Shown here one piece after another: positions 8,345 through 16,607 of a stretch of 33,514 nucleotides of DNA. The stretch's first letter is position 1. Each line of letters opens with the position of its first letter. A program made the position numbers and the translations under genes. The notes under the pieces were generated by a model. That model ran no database searches and was not told the DNA's origin. It was given only the letters and a program-made list of their open reading frames with translations. This DNA comes from an uncultured Chlorobiaceae bacterium (GTDB lineage Bacteria > Bacteroidota > Chlorobiia > Chlorobiales > Chlorobiaceae), in assembly GCA_903994635.1 (NCBI GenBank), contig CAJEXQ010000023.1, forward strand, positions 1 to 33,514. Direction: 5' to 3'.

Positions 8345-9136
8345 TTGGAGCCATCAAATATAAACATCCACTATGAATCTGATTCTATTGCAAAGTTTTA
8401 TTCGCATAACCGAGTGCGATGGGAGCAGTTTTACCCTTCTGAGCAACACGTATTCAAAAGTGTTTTCGATGAACACGGGGCAATTAAGACGGTATTGGAT
8501 GTCGGGTGCGCTTGTGGAGGTCTTGGGCGTGCCTTATATGACCAATTTAAAATAGATCACTACACCGGCATAGATATTAATCGTGCTTCGATTCAACTTG
8601 CACGAGCAACTCAGTCCAATTATCCTATTCCTGCTCATTTTGAGTGCGCCGATATTGCCACATACCCAGATAGCATAAAAAATAAAATTTTTGATTTGGT
8701 AGTATCATTAAGTTGTGCTGATTGGAACTGTGAAACACAAAAAATTATCAAAACATGTTGGGATCACACTGCAAACGGCGGCTATTTTATTTTTTCTTTT
8801 CGCTTAACGAATCAAAGAACGTTAAGCACTATTGAGGAAGGTTATCAATATGTTCATTTTGACGAAGCGACGCAATTGACAGGTCGCGAGGAAAAGGCGC
8901 CGTATGTGGTGACCAATGTTTTCGAAGCGCTGGAGATGATTGAAGCATTTCACCCTAAACCAGACCGATTTTTAGGGTATGGTTATTGGGGAAAGCCCTC
9001 ATCAATGGCTGTTATTCCCTACGAAAGGATTGTTTTTTCTGTCCTTGCAGTTCGTAAAAATCAAGAAGACTGCAAGACAATAGCTGAGCTATTATTGCCG
9101 CTTGACTTATTGGTAAACCATAACGAGTCCGACTGA
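8345..9136 (+). CDS. Class I SAM-dependent methyltransferase
   Basis: The 263-residue protein has motif I VLDVGCACGGLG (50-61) and an acidic residue in YTGIDIN (73-79). Segments FDLVVSLSCADWN and TANGGYFIFSFRL correspond to motifs II and III of Methyltransf_25/11 enzymes. The start is a TTG at 8345: AAGGA about seven bases upstream fits, and no ATG or GTG serves better before motif I. The stop at 9134-9136 is immediately followed by ATG 9137 of the next oxidoreductase gene. It is the third methyltransferase in region A, so the target glycan is probably heavily methylated. Substrate unknown. Confidence 0.82.
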   Translation: MEPSNINIHYESDSIAKFYSHNRVRWEQFYPSEQHVFKSVFDEHGAIKTVLDVGCACGGLGRALYDQFKIDHYTGIDINRASIQLARATQSNYPIPAHFECADIATYPDSIKNKIFDLVVSLSCADWNCETQKIIKTCWDHTANGGYFIFSFRLTNQRTLSTIEEGYQYVHFDEATQLTGREEKAPYVVTNVFEALEMIEAFHPKPDRFLGYGYWGKPSSMAVIPYERIVFSVLAVRKNQEDCKTIAELLLPLDLLVNHNESD

Positions 9137-10255
9137 ATGCCTATATTTATCCGAAAAGACATTATGAAAAACAATCCTGTTAAAGTAGCCGTTATTGGTT
9201 GTGGCCGCATTTCAGGGCATCATTGCCGATCGATTATCGAAACAGAGGGCGTTGAACTGGTTGCAGTGTGTGACTTGGTGAGAGATAAAGCGAATATTTA
9301 CCATGAGCAGTTTGGTGTCAGGGCCTACGTCAACTATCATCAGATGTTGTTGGAGAATCCGCAAATAGATACAGTTGCTATTATTACACCATCAGGTATG
9401 CACTACGAGCATGCGCTCGATATTATCTCGCGCTATCGTAAAAACATTATTGTTGAAAAGCCGACCTTTATGAAGCCATCACAGGTTCGGGAGGTTTATG
9501 CTAAAGCTGCTGAAGCAGGAGTTCAGGTCTTCGCTGTGTTTCAGAACCGGCATAATCGGGCGGTGAAACGAGTGCTGCAGGGCTTGGTGGCTGGCGAGTT
9601 GGGGCGGGTTCGGTCGGTCGCGGTACGAGTGCGCTGGTGTCGTCCACAACGCTATTACGACTTGGCTCCTTGGCGTGGCACCTTTTCAATGGATGGGGGC
9701 TGCCTGACAAATCAGGGGATTCACCATATTGACCTGCTAAGGCAATTTGGTGGGCAGGTGAGTCGCGTTTGTAGTGTTCATAACACGCTTGGCGCTGACA
9801 TCGAGGTAGAGGATATAGCTGCCGCTTCTATTATTTTTGCTAGCGGTGCCATTGGTACACTTGAAGTCACGACCGCTGCACGTCCTATTGACTATGAAGC
9901 AAGCTTATCTTTGGTTTGCGAGAATGGTTTGGCTCAAATAGGGGGGATCGCGGTGAATGAGCTGCAAATCTATACGCCGGATCCCGTTGCCTGTGCCCAA
10001 AGCTCGGAAGATTTTTCAGGTAATATCTATGGCCATGGTCACGTCAAGATTTATGAGGAAATTGTTGATCACTTTAGTGATGTCAAAAAATTTCCGGTCA
10101 TCTTTGACGATACGTTGGCGACAATTCAGTTGCTGAATTCATTTTATTTGGCAGATGAGAATCGGTGTTGGGTAGATGTTGCAACAGCAGGCGATAGCGC
10201 AAGACTTGGGCAACTGGACAACAAGTTGGCTGATTTATATCGGACAAAAAATTAG
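9137..10255 (+). CDS. Gfo/Idh/MocA-family oxidoreductase, WlbA/WbpB-like
   Basis: This second Gfo/Idh/MocA enzyme has 372 residues from ATG 9137, or 363 from ATG 9164 (MKNNPVKVAVIGCGRISG), which is the more usual family N-terminus. The Rossmann motif is GCGRIS. The catalytic-type motif IIVEKPTFMKP contains the Lys. The downstream YYDLAPWRGTFSMDGG and LTNQGIHHIDLL resemble UDP-N-acetylglucosaminuronate 3-dehydrogenases (WlbA/WbpB), which feed a 3-amino sugar acid pathway through a PLP aminotransferase. That comparison is from motif memory, and the usual partner DegT aminotransferase is not adjacent here. It begins directly after the methyltransferase stop and lies 26 bases before the cytidylyltransferase. 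Confidence 0.86.
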   Translation: MPIFIRKDIMKNNPVKVAVIGCGRISGHHCRSIIETEGVELVAVCDLVRDKANIYHEQFGVRAYVNYHQMLLENPQIDTVAIITPSGMHYEHALDIISRYRKNIIVEKPTFMKPSQVREVYAKAAEAGVQVFAVFQNRHNRAVKRVLQGLVAGELGRVRSVAVRVRWCRPQRYYDLAPWRGTFSMDGGCLTNQGIHHIDLLRQFGGQVSRVCSVHNTLGADIEVEDIAAASIIFASGAIGTLEVTTAARPIDYEASLSLVCENGLAQIGGIAVNELQIYTPDPVACAQSSEDFSGNIYGHGHVKIYEEIVDHFSDVKKFPVIFDDTLATIQLLNSFYLADENRCWVDVATAGDSARLGQLDNKLADLYRTKN

Positions 10256-10281
10256 GCGTTCAATTTTTGAAAAAGTAATTC

Positions 10282-11070
10282 ATGAAAATAATTGGTGTTA
10301 TACCCGCCCGCATGGCGGCTTCCCGTTTCCCTGGTAAACCACTTCATCCCATTCTCGGTCGCCCGATGCTTGAGCATGTGGTCTTGCGTGCACAAATGTA
10401 CAAGGGGTGGTCTCGTTTGGTGGTGGCAACTTGTGATGCTGAAATTGAGCAGTTTGCGGTCGATAAGGGTTTCCCTGTTGTAATGACGGGTGCCCATCAT
10501 ACACGGGCGCTGGATCGAGTGGCTGAGGCTGTAACATGTCTAAATGAAACCGTTGATGATGACGATATCATTGTGTGCGTGCAGGGTGACGAGCCTATGA
10601 TGCGTCCTGACATGATTGATACTGTGTTGGCTCCTTTAGTCGCAGATCCTGACAAGGCTGGTACCCTTTTGGCAATGCATATAATTGATGAGTCAATCTG
10701 GCGGAATCCGGACACCGTTAAGGTCATTCACAATGCGACAGGCGAGGTTCTTTATACGTCGCGTGTCCCCGTACCTTATTGCAAGGGTGATTTTTCTGCG
10801 GAACTTCTGGCTCGACGTATTTACGGGATCTTTGCTTTCCGTTGGAAGTATCTCAAAGCATTTACTGAACATCCGGAGACACGCCTTGAACAACTTGAGG
10901 CATGCGAGAGTAATCGTATTCTGGACATGCCATTCAGGCAGCACATCGCCCCCTATGCCCATATCAAATCATTTTCTGTTGATAGCCTGAGTGATATCGC
11001 TTTGGTAGAGGCGCAAATGGCGGATGATGGTTATTGGAAACTCTATTCATGTATGGAGCTGGTGCGTTAG
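10282..11070 (+). CDS. CMP-sugar cytidylyltransferase, KdsB-like
   Basis: The 262-residue protein opens with the nucleotide-binding loop VIPARMAASRFPGKPL (6-21) of the KdsB/NeuA group, followed by VVATCD (47-52) and CVQGDEPMM (99-107). The order and length (near 250 residues) match 3-deoxy-manno-octulosonate cytidylyltransferase more than NeuA. It would transfer CMP from CTP to the anomeric hydroxyl of an ulosonic-acid-type sugar. The specificity segment is TGAHHTRALDRVAEA (69-83), whereas canonical KdsB has a DHQSGTERLAEV-type sequence there, so a substrate other than plain Kdo is likely. No Kdo-8-P synthase or phosphatase of the standard pathway is next to it. The 3' end overlaps the following gene. 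Confidence 0.87.
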   Translation: MKIIGVIPARMAASRFPGKPLHPILGRPMLEHVVLRAQMYKGWSRLVVATCDAEIEQFAVDKGFPVVMTGAHHTRALDRVAEAVTCLNETVDDDDIIVCVQGDEPMMRPDMIDTVLAPLVADPDKAGTLLAMHIIDESIWRNPDTVKVIHNATGEVLYTSRVPVPYCKGDFSAELLARRIYGIFAFRWKYLKAFTEHPETRLEQLEACESNRILDMPFRQHIAPYAHIKSFSVDSLSDIALVEAQMADDGYWKLYSCMELVR

Positions 11071-12980
11071 TGTCAGATTGTGTGTTTGTCTGGGACGCAG
11101 AAGGTTTTCCGCCAGAGGGCGACTGGACGGCGGTTTTGTGGCGTGGTTTTGCTACGAGCGCTTCGCCATCTATGATATCGATACCGACTCAGGTAGAAGA
11201 AAACGCTGAAGTTTTGAAGGCACGTTATCTTGCCTGGGTTTATGATTTAGGCGAAAAGCACATTAATGGGAAGCGGCTGGTCGATCATCTTGAATTAAGA
11301 CCTGGTTTCAGTTACTGGTGGATGACCCTGATTGCAGAAAAGTGTAATTATGCCTACTCGCCTCACATTACCGATGCGATTCGCTTAATGGCTTTTGATT
11401 TATGGGCAACTGACAGTAAAATCAGCCAACTTATTCTTGTAAGTAGCAATCAACCTCTTGCAGAATGCATACGGTTGTGGTGCGCAAAAATAAATGTATC
11501 CTTCGAGTGGCAGTGTATTGTTAAGAAGTCGTCAGCTAATGTGTCATTAGTCCCTCGAATGTATCGATCACTTCCTATATTTGCGCAAGCTTTAGCAAGT
11601 TATTTTTTCTACTTAGTGGATCGTTGGGCACTTCGTGGTGCAGGTCTTAAAGAGTGGCGAGAGACACAGGGGCAAGTCACTTTCGTCGCTCCGTTATTTA
11701 ATTTAGAACCAAATGCTGCAAGCAATGGACTATATGAAAGTCGTTACTGGGCAAATCTTCCGTCTAAATTGCATGCGGACGGAAGTAAAATTAATTGGTT
11801 ACATCTGTATTTAAAAGACACATTGCTGCCTACGGCTAAGAGTGCAGCACACATCATTACTGAATTTAATAGTGCAGGTAAGAGAGAGTGTGTGCATGTA
11901 ACGCTCGATTCATTTTTAAATGTATGGGTAGTTTTTAAATCATTACGAGACTGGTGTCGGTTGGTTTGGCTGGGAAAGCGATTAAAGTTTAATATATCAA
12001 CAGTTACAACTTATGATCTTGTTTTGTGGCCTTTGTTTGCTAAAGATTGGCATGAATCACTGGTTGGATCTCGATCTCTAATTAACGCTCTTTACCTTAA
12101 TTTATTTGAGGCAGCTATGAGTACGTTGCCGAAACAGCAGGTTGGTGTTTATTTATATGAACAGCAACCTTGGGAATTCGCACTTATTAACGCATGGAAA
12201 GCCTCCGGGCATGATTGTTTGATAGGTGCGCAGCATACCACCATGCTGTATTGGGATTTGCGTTATTTTTATGATTCGCGTAGCTATAAGCGAACAGGAT
12301 GTAATGATTTGCCTCTACCGGATAAGGTTGCCGTTAATGGACCAATGGCCATGAATACTTGTCTTCAGGCTGGGTACCCGGAAGAAGATCTTGTTGAAGT
12401 TGAAGCGCTGCGTTATCTCTACCTAAGTGATGAAAAAATTGTAACTGCTTCTGTCCTGACACCTAAAAAGGGCATCATGCGGCTCTTGGTGCTGGGTGAT
12501 TACTTGCTTAGCAATACGCAACAGCAAATGCACCTGTTGTTGCAGGCCGTCTCATTGTTGCCTGGAGGTACGGTTATTACAGTTAAACCGCATCCCGGTT
12601 GTCCGATTAGCCTTGCTGATTATCCGAGCCTTAACATGACGGTAACGATGGAACCTATCGCGAAACTACTGGCTGCCTGTGATGTTGCTTACTCCAGCGC
12701 AGCTACCTCGGCAGCGGTCGATGCCTATTGCGTTGGCGTGCCGATTGTATCTGTACGGGATCCCAATACACTCAATCTTAGTCCACTCTATGGTTGTAAG
12801 GGCGTGCTGTTCGCCAGCACTCCGGAAGAACTGGCGCATGGGTTGATATCTGCAGTAGTTGCTCCTGATTTACACTGTGATAGCCAAAGTTTTTTTACAC
12901 TTGACCCTCAACTTCCCCGTTGGCGAAAATTACTCTTGAACGATACAGCCAACACTAATGTATACGATTTTGATTCATGA
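11049..12980 (+). CDS. Large surface-carbohydrate biosynthesis protein (possible GT-B-like transferase, TIGR04326-like)
   Basis: The product is about 643 residues from ATG 11049. An upstream TTG (11034) and GTG 11070, which overlaps the preceding TAG, are alternative starts. The N-terminal ~200 residues are not recognised beyond resembling the 'surface carbohydrate biosynthesis protein' group known from Leptospira-type O-antigen loci. The C-terminal third carries TVKPHPGCPI (about residue 515) and then LLAACDVAYSSAATSAAVDA and GVPIVSVRD. This is the layout seen in CDP-glycerol-transferase, KpsC and other GT-B-like enzymes, where KPHP and the SS/TS-E-like patch line the donor site. It sits just after the cytidylyltransferase, so it may be the transferase using the CMP-activated sugar. 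That link is inference. Confidence 0.72.
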   Translation: MYGAGALVSDCVFVWDAEGFPPEGDWTAVLWRGFATSASPSMISIPTQVEENAEVLKARYLAWVYDLGEKHINGKRLVDHLELRPGFSYWWMTLIAEKCNYAYSPHITDAIRLMAFDLWATDSKISQLILVSSNQPLAECIRLWCAKINVSFEWQCIVKKSSANVSLVPRMYRSLPIFAQALASYFFYLVDRWALRGAGLKEWRETQGQVTFVAPLFNLEPNAASNGLYESRYWANLPSKLHADGSKINWLHLYLKDTLLPTAKSAAHIITEFNSAGKRECVHVTLDSFLNVWVVFKSLRDWCRLVWLGKRLKFNISTVTTYDLVLWPLFAKDWHESLVGSRSLINALYLNLFEAAMSTLPKQQVGVYLYEQQPWEFALINAWKASGHDCLIGAQHTTMLYWDLRYFYDSRSYKRTGCNDLPLPDKVAVNGPMAMNTCLQAGYPEEDLVEVEALRYLYLSDEKIVTASVLTPKKGIMRLLVLGDYLLSNTQQQMHLLLQAVSLLPGGTVITVKPHPGCPISLADYPSLNMTVTMEPIAKLLAACDVAYSSAATSAAVDAYCVGVPIVSVRDPNTLNLSPLYGCKGVLFASTPEELAHGLISAVVAPDLHCDSQSFFTLDPQLPRWRKLLLNDTANTNVYDFDS

Positions 12981-13171
12981 ATGAGACAATCTTAGCTCTT
13001 CAGGAGAAGCTGCCGCCAGTTATAGAATGGTCTTCTGATTCAGCGTTAGAGGAGATCTATTCGTCTGAATATTGGAATGATAGATCGTATTTTAATGGGA
13101 ATGGAGCTGTGATCTTGATTGGAGAAAATTATATTACCCCATATGCGATATGTAAGAAACATTCTCTCTAA
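12977..13171 (+). CDS. Short hypothetical protein, probably 5' fragment of a broken gene
   Basis: The 64-codon frame begins at an ATG overlapping the previous stop (ATGA). The first ~40 residues, with LEEIYSSEYWNDRSYF, look like the N-terminus of a larger enzyme, possibly a SAM methyltransferase judging by the YxSEYW pattern. The final 25 residues look less ordered. A separate open tail in another frame (13188-13349) reaches the next gene. Together they suggest an internally deleted gene rather than a functional small protein. No family is recognised with certainty. Confidence 0.45.
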   Translation: MNETILALQEKLPPVIEWSSDSALEEIYSSEYWNDRSYFNGNGAVILIGENYITPYAICKKHSL

Positions 13172-13187
13172 TCGTTTTAAAACATAA

Positions 13188-13349
13188 AAGTTAGTACTAT
13201 TTTTTTTGAATTATATCCACCGTATGACCTCCGGTGATCACTATTATCGACAATCTGATTATTATTTGTTTTTCAGCCTTCTTGGATATTCAGTTCATCA
13301 TCAAGTCACAGGGAAAAACTCTATGGTTGTAATCGCGACTAAGTTATAA
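13188..13349 (+). pseudogene. C-terminal remnant of a deleted gene just upstream of the UDP-xylose synthase gene
   Basis: Bases 13188-13349 are open and translate to a protein-like tail containing MTSGDHYYRQSDYYLFFSLL and [18 protein letters not shown] before a TAA seven bases from the next ATG. The frame differs from that of the 64-codon fragment at 12977. Regular alternation of aromatic and hydrophobic residues suggests real coding origin. It is read here as the 3' end of the same lost gene, but the two pieces cannot be joined without a homologue for comparison. Confidence 0.4.
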
Positions 13350-13356
13350 AAGCTAC

Positions 13357-14325
13357 ATGAAGAATTCCCGTAAAAGGACTTTGGTTACCGGCGGCGCAGG
13401 TTTTTTAGGCTCACACCTGTGTGACAGGCTTGTTGCTGCTGGTCATGATGTGCTCTGTGTTGATAACTTTTTTACCGGAAGCAGGGATAATATTGCTCAT
13501 CTGCTTTCAGTTCCTCATTTTGAATTCATCCGCCATGATATAACGTTTCCCTTATATGTTGAAGTGGATGAGATCTATAACCTGGCTTGCCCTGCATCTC
13601 CGATACATTACCAATTTGATCCTGTTCAGACAACAAAGACCTCTGTTCATGGAGCTATCAACATGCTTGGTCTGGCAAAGCGGTTAAAAGCGCGAATTTT
13701 CCAGGCATCAACATCAGAAGTATATGGCGATCCTGAAATCCATCCTCAGACTGAAGAGTACTGGGGGAATGTTAACCCGATAGGAATCCGTTCCTGTTAT
13801 GACGAAGGGAAAAGATGTGCGGAAACACTATTTTTTGATTATCGGCGTCAGTATGATCTTTCTATAAAAGTCGGGCGTATTTTTAATACCTATGGCCCTC
13901 GAATGCATCCTGATGATGGCCGGGTAGTCTCAAATTTTATAGTACAGGCATTACAAAACAGACCGATAACTATTTTTGGTGAAGGTAACCAAACCCGATC
14001 GTTCTGCTATGTTGACGACCTTATCGATGTCATTATTCTGTTTATGCAGACCCCTGATTCACTGACAGGGCCATTAAACCTGGGCAATTCGAGTGAATTT
14101 ACCATTCGTGAACTTGCAGAACTGGTTATCGATTTAACGGGATCTCAATCTAAACTTCAGTTTGAGCTTTTGCCGGAGGATGACCCAAAGCAGAGACAGC
14201 CTGATTTGACGAAAACAACTTCAGCTCTCGGGTGGGCTCCTGCAATAGCTCTTCATGATGGCCTGATTAAAACGATATATTATTTTGATGACCTGCTCAA
14301 AAGAGGATGCGTGATTGAATATTAG
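13357..14325 (+). CDS. UDP-glucuronate decarboxylase (UDP-xylose synthase), SDR family
   Basis: The 322-residue extended short-chain dehydrogenase has the NAD-binding motif [10 protein letters not shown] (11-20), D36 at the end of the second strand, and the catalytic set S120-E121 and Y148-x3-K152 in [11 protein letters not shown]. The stretch [20 protein letters not shown] is characteristic of UXS enzymes. The substrate-site TSEVYG with E121 is the acid expected in UDP-glucuronate decarboxylases. The reaction is UDP-glucuronate plus NAD to UDP-xylose plus CO2, via the 4-keto pentose, in the cytoplasm. It is short because it lacks the N-terminal membrane anchor of eukaryotic UXS, as is normal in bacteria. 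It is followed after 29 bases by two glycosyltransferases, which suggests that xylose (or the 4-keto pentose) is built into the glycan. Confidence 0.9.
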   Translation: MKNSRKRTLVTGGAGFLGSHLCDRLVAAGHDVLCVDNFFTGSRDNIAHLLSVPHFEFIRHDITFPLYVEVDEIYNLACPASPIHYQFDPVQTTKTSVHGAINMLGLAKRLKARIFQASTSEVYGDPEIHPQTEEYWGNVNPIGIRSCYDEGKRCAETLFFDYRRQYDLSIKVGRIFNTYGPRMHPDDGRVVSNFIVQALQNRPITIFGEGNQTRSFCYVDDLIDVIILFMQTPDSLTGPLNLGNSSEFTIRELAELVIDLTGSQSKLQFELLPEDDPKQRQPDLTKTTSALGWAPAIALHDGLIKTIYYFDDLLKRGCVIEY

Positions 14326-14354
14326 CAGCAAGAATGGGATGAATTGTAAGTAGT

Positions 14355-15263
14355 ATGAAGCCTTTTTTTTCAGTCATCATCCCTACATTTAACAGAGCTA
14401 AAGAGTTAAAAAGGGCAGTCGAGTCAGTTTTGGTACAGTCGTTTTGTGATTTTGAGATACTTGTGATGGATGATGGCTCTTCTGATGATACTCAACAAGT
14501 AATTTTAGCAATAAATGACACAAGAATTATATATGAATGGGAAAAGAATTATGGTGGACCTGCTCGTCCAAGAAATCGAGGCATAGTAAAGGCTAAGGGC
14601 GAGTGGATTTGCTTTTTGGATGCTGACGATGCATGGTTACCTGATAAGCTTCAGGTATGCGTCCAGCATATTAATAAAAGTGTAGATCTGATTTATCATG
14701 ACTTAAAAGTTGTAGGGCTACCAACGTCATTGTTCAAAAATAATATCACTAAAAGCAGGTGTCTTATTGCGCCAGTAATAATAGACTTACTCATTAATGA
14801 TAATGCGATAAGCAATTCGTCAGTTGTTGTTCGAAAAATAATTCTTGATAAAATTGGGCAAATAAATGAAGATTTAGAGATGATAGCAAGCGAGGATTAT
14901 AATACATGGCTACGTATTGCGCTTATAACTAATAATTTTTTATATATACCAAAAGTACTTGGGTTGTATTCGGTAAATGATAGTAACATATCATCTCGCG
15001 ATATGAGTTGCCCCGTTGAATGCGCAAGGAAAGACTATTTGCATTTAATAAGTGAATATCAGAATAAAAAATATATGTTCAAAGTTAAATATGCTACAGG
15101 TCGTCGTGCATTCAAAGAAAAAGAGTATTTAAAAGCTCAATATAATTTTGAATATTCATTTGGATATGCTGATTTAGCGGTTAAGCTAAAGTCATTATAT
15201 ATGTTAATTGTTATAAAACTTATAAAACTTATAAAAAGTCATTCAGGATCCAAATGGTTTTAA
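14355..15263 (+). CDS. Family 2 glycosyltransferase (GT-A fold)
   Basis: The 302-residue protein begins FFSVIIPTFNRAKELKRAVE, the standard GT2 N-terminus. It has DDG at 39-41 and the nucleotide-sugar/metal motif DADD at 89-92 (ICFLDADDAWLP). A catalytic-base-like ED occurs in IASEDYNTWLR. It would transfer a sugar from a nucleotide donor to the growing polysaccharide repeat at the cytoplasmic membrane face. The second half is AT-rich and Lys/Ile-rich, with a 9-base tandem repeat near the 3' end encoding IKLIKLIK. The stop overlaps the next gene's start by ten bases. Donor and linkage cannot be told from the sequence. Confidence 0.88.
   Translation: MKPFFSVIIPTFNRAKELKRAVESVLVQSFCDFEILVMDDGSSDDTQQVILAINDTRIIYEWEKNYGGPARPRNRGIVKAKGEWICFLDADDAWLPDKLQVCVQHINKSVDLIYHDLKVVGLPTSLFKNNITKSRCLIAPVIIDLLINDNAISNSSVVVRKIILDKIGQINEDLEMIASEDYNTWLRIALITNNFLYIPKVLGLYSVNDSNISSRDMSCPVECARKDYLHLISEYQNKKYMFKVKYATGRRAFKEKEYLKAQYNFEYSFGYADLAVKLKSLYMLIVIKLIKLIKSHSGSKWF
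15211..15236 (+). repeat. 9-bp tandem repeat inside a GT2 gene
   Basis: The unit ttataaaac occurs at 15211-15219 and 15220-15228, with a partial third copy at 15229-15236. The unit length is a multiple of three, so copy-number changes would keep the frame and only lengthen or shorten an Ile-Lys-Leu run near the C-terminus. Confidence 0.7.
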
Positions 15264-16414
15264 TGGTTACAGGCGTCTACTACCCTGAAATCAGTGGAGC
15301 AGTATTGCAATGCCGTCTGCTCATTAACTTGCTGAAAAACGATATAGATTTCAGGATACTTTCAGGAAGTTCTTTAGGGTTTACCTATACTGAAAAAAAA
15401 GTTGATAACGTATCAATCACTCGAATTGCAATTAACCCCAAAAGTCGTTTTTTGCAATTTGCATCAGCCGTTCATATTATACATTACTTTCTTGTTAATA
15501 GTAGATATTTTGATGTCGTCCATCTTCATGGTTTTTCAAAGAAATCAATACTTATTGTCGCGTTATGCTTGATTTTTAGAAAAAAAATAGTTATCAAGCT
15601 CACTTCTTATGGTGAGGATGACCCAGTGTCAATTAAGAACCGCTCTGTTTTGGCTTGGTTTTTTTTTAAAAAGGCTAATTCTTTTATTAGTGTTAGCCCC
15701 GCTTTTCAAAAGTCTTATGAAACAGCAGGGTTATCTCCTGATAAATACTATTTTATTCCGAATGGGGTTGATGTCGATCGCTTCAGGCCCCCGGTATCAG
15801 GGGAAAAGGAGTCACTCAGGAGTGAACTTCGTTTTGGGGTTGATGAAGTTATTCTGATTTTTATAGGCCATTTTTCTCAGGAAAAGCAACCGCACATTCT
15901 CTATGATGCGTGGCTTGAACTTTTCAAAAAAGGGGTAAAATCAAGAATAATTTTTATTGGCTCTACTAGTGCTTCAAACTATGAAGTGGATGTTGATCTG
16001 GTTGAGAATATCAAAAAAGACACAACAAAGAGTGCTTACTCTCCTTTTGTCACTTTTATAGAACGTACTCACCAAATCGAAAAATATCTTAGACTCTCGG
16101 ATATCTTTGTATTGCCTACCCTGCGTGAAGGGTTGCCAAATGTCTTGCTTGAAGCAATGGCCACAGGACTTCCTTCGATTATAACCAACCTTCCTGGTGT
16201 TACAGATTGGATTGTTGAGGATGGTAAAACAGGTGTTCTCTTATCCCCGCCTAGTAAGGATAAGCTTGTTCAGGAGCTTGAATATTTGATATCAGATAGA
16301 GCAAGACGTCAAGAGATAGGCCGAGCGGCAAAGAAGTTTATCGAAAATAATTTTTCAGCCAACACCATGGCGAGCAAGGTGTTGCAATTGTATCATACTC
16401 TTTCTCGTCAATAG
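15254..16414 (+). CDS. Family 4 glycosyltransferase (GT-B fold)
   Basis: The 386-residue GT-B enzyme has the N-terminal acceptor-domain start MVTGVYYPEISGAVLQCRLL with the glycine patch. The linker FIPNGVDVDRF is at 168-177, and the donor-domain EX7E motif is E292...E300 in REGLPNVLLEAMATGLPSI. These retaining enzymes transfer mannose, glucose, N-acetylglucosamine and similar sugars. Two possible ATG starts, 15254 and 15263, both fit; 15254 overlaps the end of the GT2 gene and suggests coupled translation. A double-hairpin element follows the stop, so this may be the last gene of its transcript. Confidence 0.9.
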   Translation: MVLMVTGVYYPEISGAVLQCRLLINLLKNDIDFRILSGSSLGFTYTEKKVDNVSITRIAINPKSRFLQFASAVHIIHYFLVNSRYFDVVHLHGFSKKSILIVALCLIFRKKIVIKLTSYGEDDPVSIKNRSVLAWFFFKKANSFISVSPAFQKSYETAGLSPDKYYFIPNGVDVDRFRPPVSGEKESLRSELRFGVDEVILIFIGHFSQEKQPHILYDAWLELFKKGVKSRIIFIGSTSASNYEVDVDLVENIKKDTTKSAYSPFVTFIERTHQIEKYLRLSDIFVLPTLREGLPNVLLEAMATGLPSIITNLPGVTDWIVEDGKTGVLLSPPSKDKLVQELEYLISDRARRQEIGRAAKKFIENNFSANTMASKVLQLYHTLSRQ

Positions 16415-16444
16415 TTTTTTTGAATCTCTATGGGTCATATTCCC

Positions 16445-16458
16445 CGCCTCTTGAGGCG
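16445..16458. repeat. Small palindrome, first half of a REP-like double hairpin
   Basis: The bases cgcctc-tt-gaggcg form a perfect 6-bp inverted repeat with a minimal loop. It lies 26 bases before a longer GC-rich hairpin, and both are embedded in AT-rich DNA downstream of the GT4 gene. The pair resembles the two-hairpin intergenic repeats (REP/BIME-like) scattered in several bacterial genomes. Only one copy is in this window, so repetition cannot be verified here. Confidence 0.5.
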
Positions 16459-16484
16459 TAAAGTCGGATAGAGTTTTCTTCAAT

Positions 16485-16510
16485 ACCCCGCTGCTTGCGG
16501 CGGGGTTCTT
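16485..16510 (+). terminator. GC-rich hairpin followed by T-rich tract; intrinsic terminator or REP-like element
   Basis: accccgctgc (16485-16494), tt, gcggcggggt (16497-16506) pair over up to ten positions, including one wobble pair; the innermost pairs open to make a loop. The sequence tctttattt follows. It lies 70 bases after the GT4 stop and 100 bases before the amidotransferase start, a good place for a Rho-independent terminator, though the U-tract is interrupted. The GC-rich stem also fits a dispersed palindromic repeat, and both roles are possible. Confidence 0.55.
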
Positions 16511-16607
16511 TATTTCATCCATGGATACTTCCATCTTTAAACAGGTATATGTCATTTTTTAATAATCAAATACTAGGGTTTAGTATTTTTACGCATTCTT
16601 TTTCATA

